Position numbers and translations under genes: made by a program
Notes under the pieces: generated by a model
Told to the model about the DNA's origin: nothing
Databases searched by the model: none
What the model saw: the letters and a program-made list of their open reading frames with translations, nothing else
DNA from: Sinorhizobium terangae
GTDB taxonomy: Bacteria; Pseudomonadota; Alphaproteobacteria; Rhizobiales; Rhizobiaceae
NCBI RefSeq assembly: GCF_029714365.1
Contig: NZ_CP121660.1
Span: 1,302,001 to 1,366,000 of the forward strand
DNA: 64,000 nucleotides
Direction: 5' to 3'
In this document: positions 61,959-64,000 of the stretch, piece by piece
How the letters are laid out: the number at the start of each line of letters is the position of its first letter
How positions within the stretch are numbered: the first letter of the stretch is position 1

Positions 61959-63476
61959 ATGACATCAATGGAAGCGCGCGCGAGCCCTGACCGTGGATCG
62001 AGCTACAGCCAGATCCTCAAGTCGACCGCCCTGATCGGCGGCTCGTCCGTCATCAACGTCCTATTTTCTATCATTCGCAACAAGGCAATGGCCCTGCTCC
62101 TGGGGCCGGCCGGCCTAGGGTTGATCGGCCTTTACAGTTCCATCGCCGATATCGCCTACGCGCTCGCCGGACTTGGGATCCAGGCAAGCGGCGTGCGCCA
62201 GATCGCCGAAGCGGTCGGCAGCGGCGACGCGGACAGGATTGCCCGAACGGCGACCGTGCTCAAGCGGACATCGCTCGTGCTCGGCCTTCTCGGCGCCCTG
62301 CTTCTGGCAGCAGTTGCTTATACCGTCGCCGATTTCACCTTCGGCGGTCCCGGCTACGCCGGCGGCGTCGCTTTGCTTTCCGCAGCAATCCTGTTCCGCC
62401 TGCTTTCAGACGGCCAGACAGCCTTGATCCAAGGCATGCGAGACATTGCCAGTCTTGCCCGCATCAATGTCCTTGCGGCGTTTTTCAGCACCGTAATCAG
62501 CATCCCGCTGATTTATCTCTTCGGCACCTCGGGAATCGTGCCCTCGCTCGTCGCTGCTGCCGCGGCCACGCTCGCGACCTCCTGGTGGTATCGCAGGCAG
62601 ATACGCCTCCGCACGCCTCCCATGCCCGTGCGTCAGGTCCGCGAGGAAACCGCCGCCCTCTTGAAACTCGGCGTCGTCTTCATGGCCAGTGGATTCCTGA
62701 CACTCGGCGCGGCCTATGCGATCCGCCTCATCGTGATGAAAGCGGAAGGCATCGCGGCAGCGGGGCTGTACCAGGCAGCCTGGACGCTTGGAGGCTTCTA
62801 CGCCAGTTTCGTCCTGCAGGCCATGGGCACCGACTTCTATCCGCGCCTGACCGCGGTCGCGCAAGACGATGCCGAATGCAATCGTCTCGTCAACGAGCAG
62901 GCGCAGATCAGCATGCTTGTCGCTGGCCCCGGCCTCATCGCCACGCTGACCGCTGCCCCGCTGGTCATAAGGCTGCTTTATTCGCCCGAGTTCTATGCCG
63001 CGGTGGACATGCTTCGCTGGATCTGCCTCGGCATGATGCTGCGTGTCATTGCGTGGCCCATGGGTTTCATCGTCCTCGCCAAGGGCGCGAAAAAGGTCTT
63101 TTTCTGGGTGGAGGTCGCGGCGACCCTGGTCCATGTCGGTCTCGCATGGCTCCTCGTCGGCGCGTTCGGCTCAGCCGGAGCAGCCGCCGCGTTTTTCGGC
63201 CTTTATGTCTGGCACGGCCTACTGATCTACGGCATCGTTCGACACCTCTCGGGCTTTCGCTGGTCCGCGGCCAATCGTAAGCTCGCCCTCATCTATCTGC
63301 CGGCATCAGGGCTCGTCTTCGGCGCCCTCTTCGTGCTGCCGCCGTGGCCGGCAGCTATTCTCGGCCTCATGACAGCGACGCTGAGCGGAGCTTATGCGCT
63401 TCGGAGGCTGATCGAGCTCGTGCCGCTCGCTTCATTGCCCGCGACCATGCGAGCCTGGCGCTCTAGATCCGCCTAA
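61959..63476 (+). CDS. Wzx-like O-antigen/exopolysaccharide flippase
   Basis: About 505 aa with some twelve hydrophobic segments, of the MATE-like polysaccharide translocase superfamily. SSVINVLFSIIRNKAMALLLGPAGLGLIGLY near the N terminus resembles WzxE/Wzx-type flippases that turn lipid-linked repeat units across the inner membrane. ATG 61959 has GAGG four bases upstream; GTG 61950 and ATG 61968 are alternatives. It begins at the rmlD stop, so rhamnose is likely part of the unit it flips. Confidence 0.9.
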   Translation: MTSMEARASPDRGSSYSQILKSTALIGGSSVINVLFSIIRNKAMALLLGPAGLGLIGLYSSIADIAYALAGLGIQASGVRQIAEAVGSGDADRIARTATVLKRTSLVLGLLGALLLAAVAYTVADFTFGGPGYAGGVALLSAAILFRLLSDGQTALIQGMRDIASLARINVLAAFFSTVISIPLIYLFGTSGIVPSLVAAAAATLATSWWYRRQIRLRTPPMPVRQVREETAALLKLGVVFMASGFLTLGAAYAIRLIVMKAEGIAAAGLYQAAWTLGGFYASFVLQAMGTDFYPRLTAVAQDDAECNRLVNEQAQISMLVAGPGLIATLTAAPLVIRLLYSPEFYAAVDMLRWICLGMMLRVIAWPMGFIVLAKGAKKVFFWVEVAATLVHVGLAWLLVGAFGSAGAAAAFFGLYVWHGLLIYGIVRHLSGFRWSAANRKLALIYLPASGLVFGALFVLPPWPAAILGLMTATLSGAYALRRLIELVPLASLPATMRAWRSRSA

Positions 63477-63507
63477 CCTCGCCAAGCAAGGGGAACAAGC
63501 GATGGCA

Positions 63508-64000
63508 TCATACCGCTCGCAGCGCTGCGGGTTCGGCGATTGCCGGAACGGAAAGGAGCTCCTCGACGACCCGCGTTATGTCGGCGCCGGTCATCTGCGT
63601 GAAGAACGGCAAGATCACCGATCGCTGCTGTGCGGCGACGCTTTGCGCCAGGCTGGTTGCGGCCCTGTGCGTGTCGCTCCCGGCGTAGGCTTCCTCCAGG
63701 TGGATGTTCATGACGCCGCGGCGGGTCGAGATGCCGCAATTCAGCAGGGCCTGCATCGTCTGCCGCTGGTCGATCCAGCCGGGCAATGTCACGCAATAGC
63801 TCTGCCAATTGCTCCGGGCCCAGTGAGGCTCAACCGGCGTCTGCAATCCCGCAACGCCGGAAAGGCGCCTGGTATATTGCCTGGCGAGTGCCCTTCGCCG
63901 CTTGACGAGAGCTGGAAGCCGCTTCAACTGCTCGCGGCCGATCGCCGCCTGGACGTCGGTCATGCGGTAGTTGTAGCCGATTTCCGGATAGTCCTCTGAG
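63508..64000 (-). CDS. DegT/DnrJ/EryC1/StrS aminotransferase, C-terminal part
   Basis: The frame runs off the window end: upstream of the first in-window ATG (63963) the residues read EDYPEIGYNYR, the conserved GYNYRMTDVQAAIG signature of PLP-dependent sugar aminotransferases. GREQLKRLPALVKRRRALA and a long C-terminal region with RRGVMNIHLEEAYAG follow. The PLP lysine lies outside the window. Convergent with the Wzx-like gene and probably making an amino sugar for the same polysaccharide. Confidence 0.88.
   Translation of the reverse strand, partial: SEDYPEIGYNYRMTDVQAAIGREQLKRLPALVKRRRALARQYTRRLSGVAGLQTPVEPHWARSNWQSYCVTLPGWIDQRQTMQALLNCGISTRRGVMNIHLEEAYAGSDTHRAATSLAQSVAAQQRSVILPFFTQMTGADITRVVEELLSVPAIAEPAALRAV

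Overview
The window looks like a Sinorhizobium/Ensifer-type rhizobium (Alphaproteobacteria, Rhizobiales). The evidence is the high-GC coding style, a DUF982 protein, a ROSE-type RNA thermometer before an hsp20 gene, an ExoF-like exopolysaccharide export protein, and four copies of a two-palindrome intergenic repeat of the RIME1 type. The gene set (two hsp20 genes, purine catabolism, glyoxylate carboligase pathway, dTDP-rhamnose genes) resembles a large secondary replicon such as pSymB, but this is inference from memory. No replication, rRNA, tRNA, CRISPR or transposase gene was seen.

Layout. 1-8.8 kb: the 3' part of a hydantoin/allantoin-type racemase, then a conserved envelope pair, a thioester alpha-2-macroglobulin and penicillin-binding protein 1C. 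8.9-10.7 kb: a DUF982 protein and two small heat-shock proteins. 10.7-16.6 kb: a glyoxylate-to-glycerate operon (gcl, hyi, glxR, glycerate 2-kinase) with a divergent IclR regulator. 16.7-24.5 kb: a minus-strand catabolic operon of unknown substrate (Rieske ferredoxin, unknown 163-aa protein, amidohydrolase, aldehyde dehydrogenase, TctC-type receptor, TPP enzyme) followed by a LysR gene with a probable AUA or UUG start. 25-28.8 kb: guanine deaminase and membrane urate oxidase PuuD with a divergent LysR gene. 29.2-30.5 kb: two paralogous secreted proteins, one ending in 38 consecutive aspartates and one Gly/Asp-rich. 31-33.7 kb: a lone treY. 33.9-41.2 kb: xdhC-xdhB-xdhA-uraH divergent from a puuE-uraD fusion and allA. 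41.2-46.4 kb: a peptide-type ABC importer. 46.5-53.8 kb: a DMT exporter, then a four-carbon acid-sugar type cluster (sialidase-like protein, PdxA2-type dehydrogenase, DapA-family lyase, iron alcohol dehydrogenase, DUF1537 kinase, GntR regulator). 54-55.4 kb: an AzgA purine permease. 55.9-64 kb: a LuxR-type regulator, an ExoF-like export protein, rmlACBD, a Wzx-like flippase and the C-terminal part of a DegT aminotransferase.

How it fits together. The AzgA permease, GuaD, XdhABC, PuuD, UraH, PuuE-UraD and AllA give almost a full route from purine bases to ureidoglycolate and glyoxylate; an allantoate hydrolase is not in the window. Gcl, GlxR and the glycerate kinase then take glyoxylate to 2-phosphoglycerate. 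A 16-base sequence is shared exactly by the uraH/puuE and azgA upstream regions, with a related version before puuD, so these genes may be co-regulated. The most novel candidates are the poly-aspartate/Gly-Asp protein pair, the Rieske-amidohydrolase-TPP operon, and the sialidase-like/PdxA2/DUF1537 cluster.
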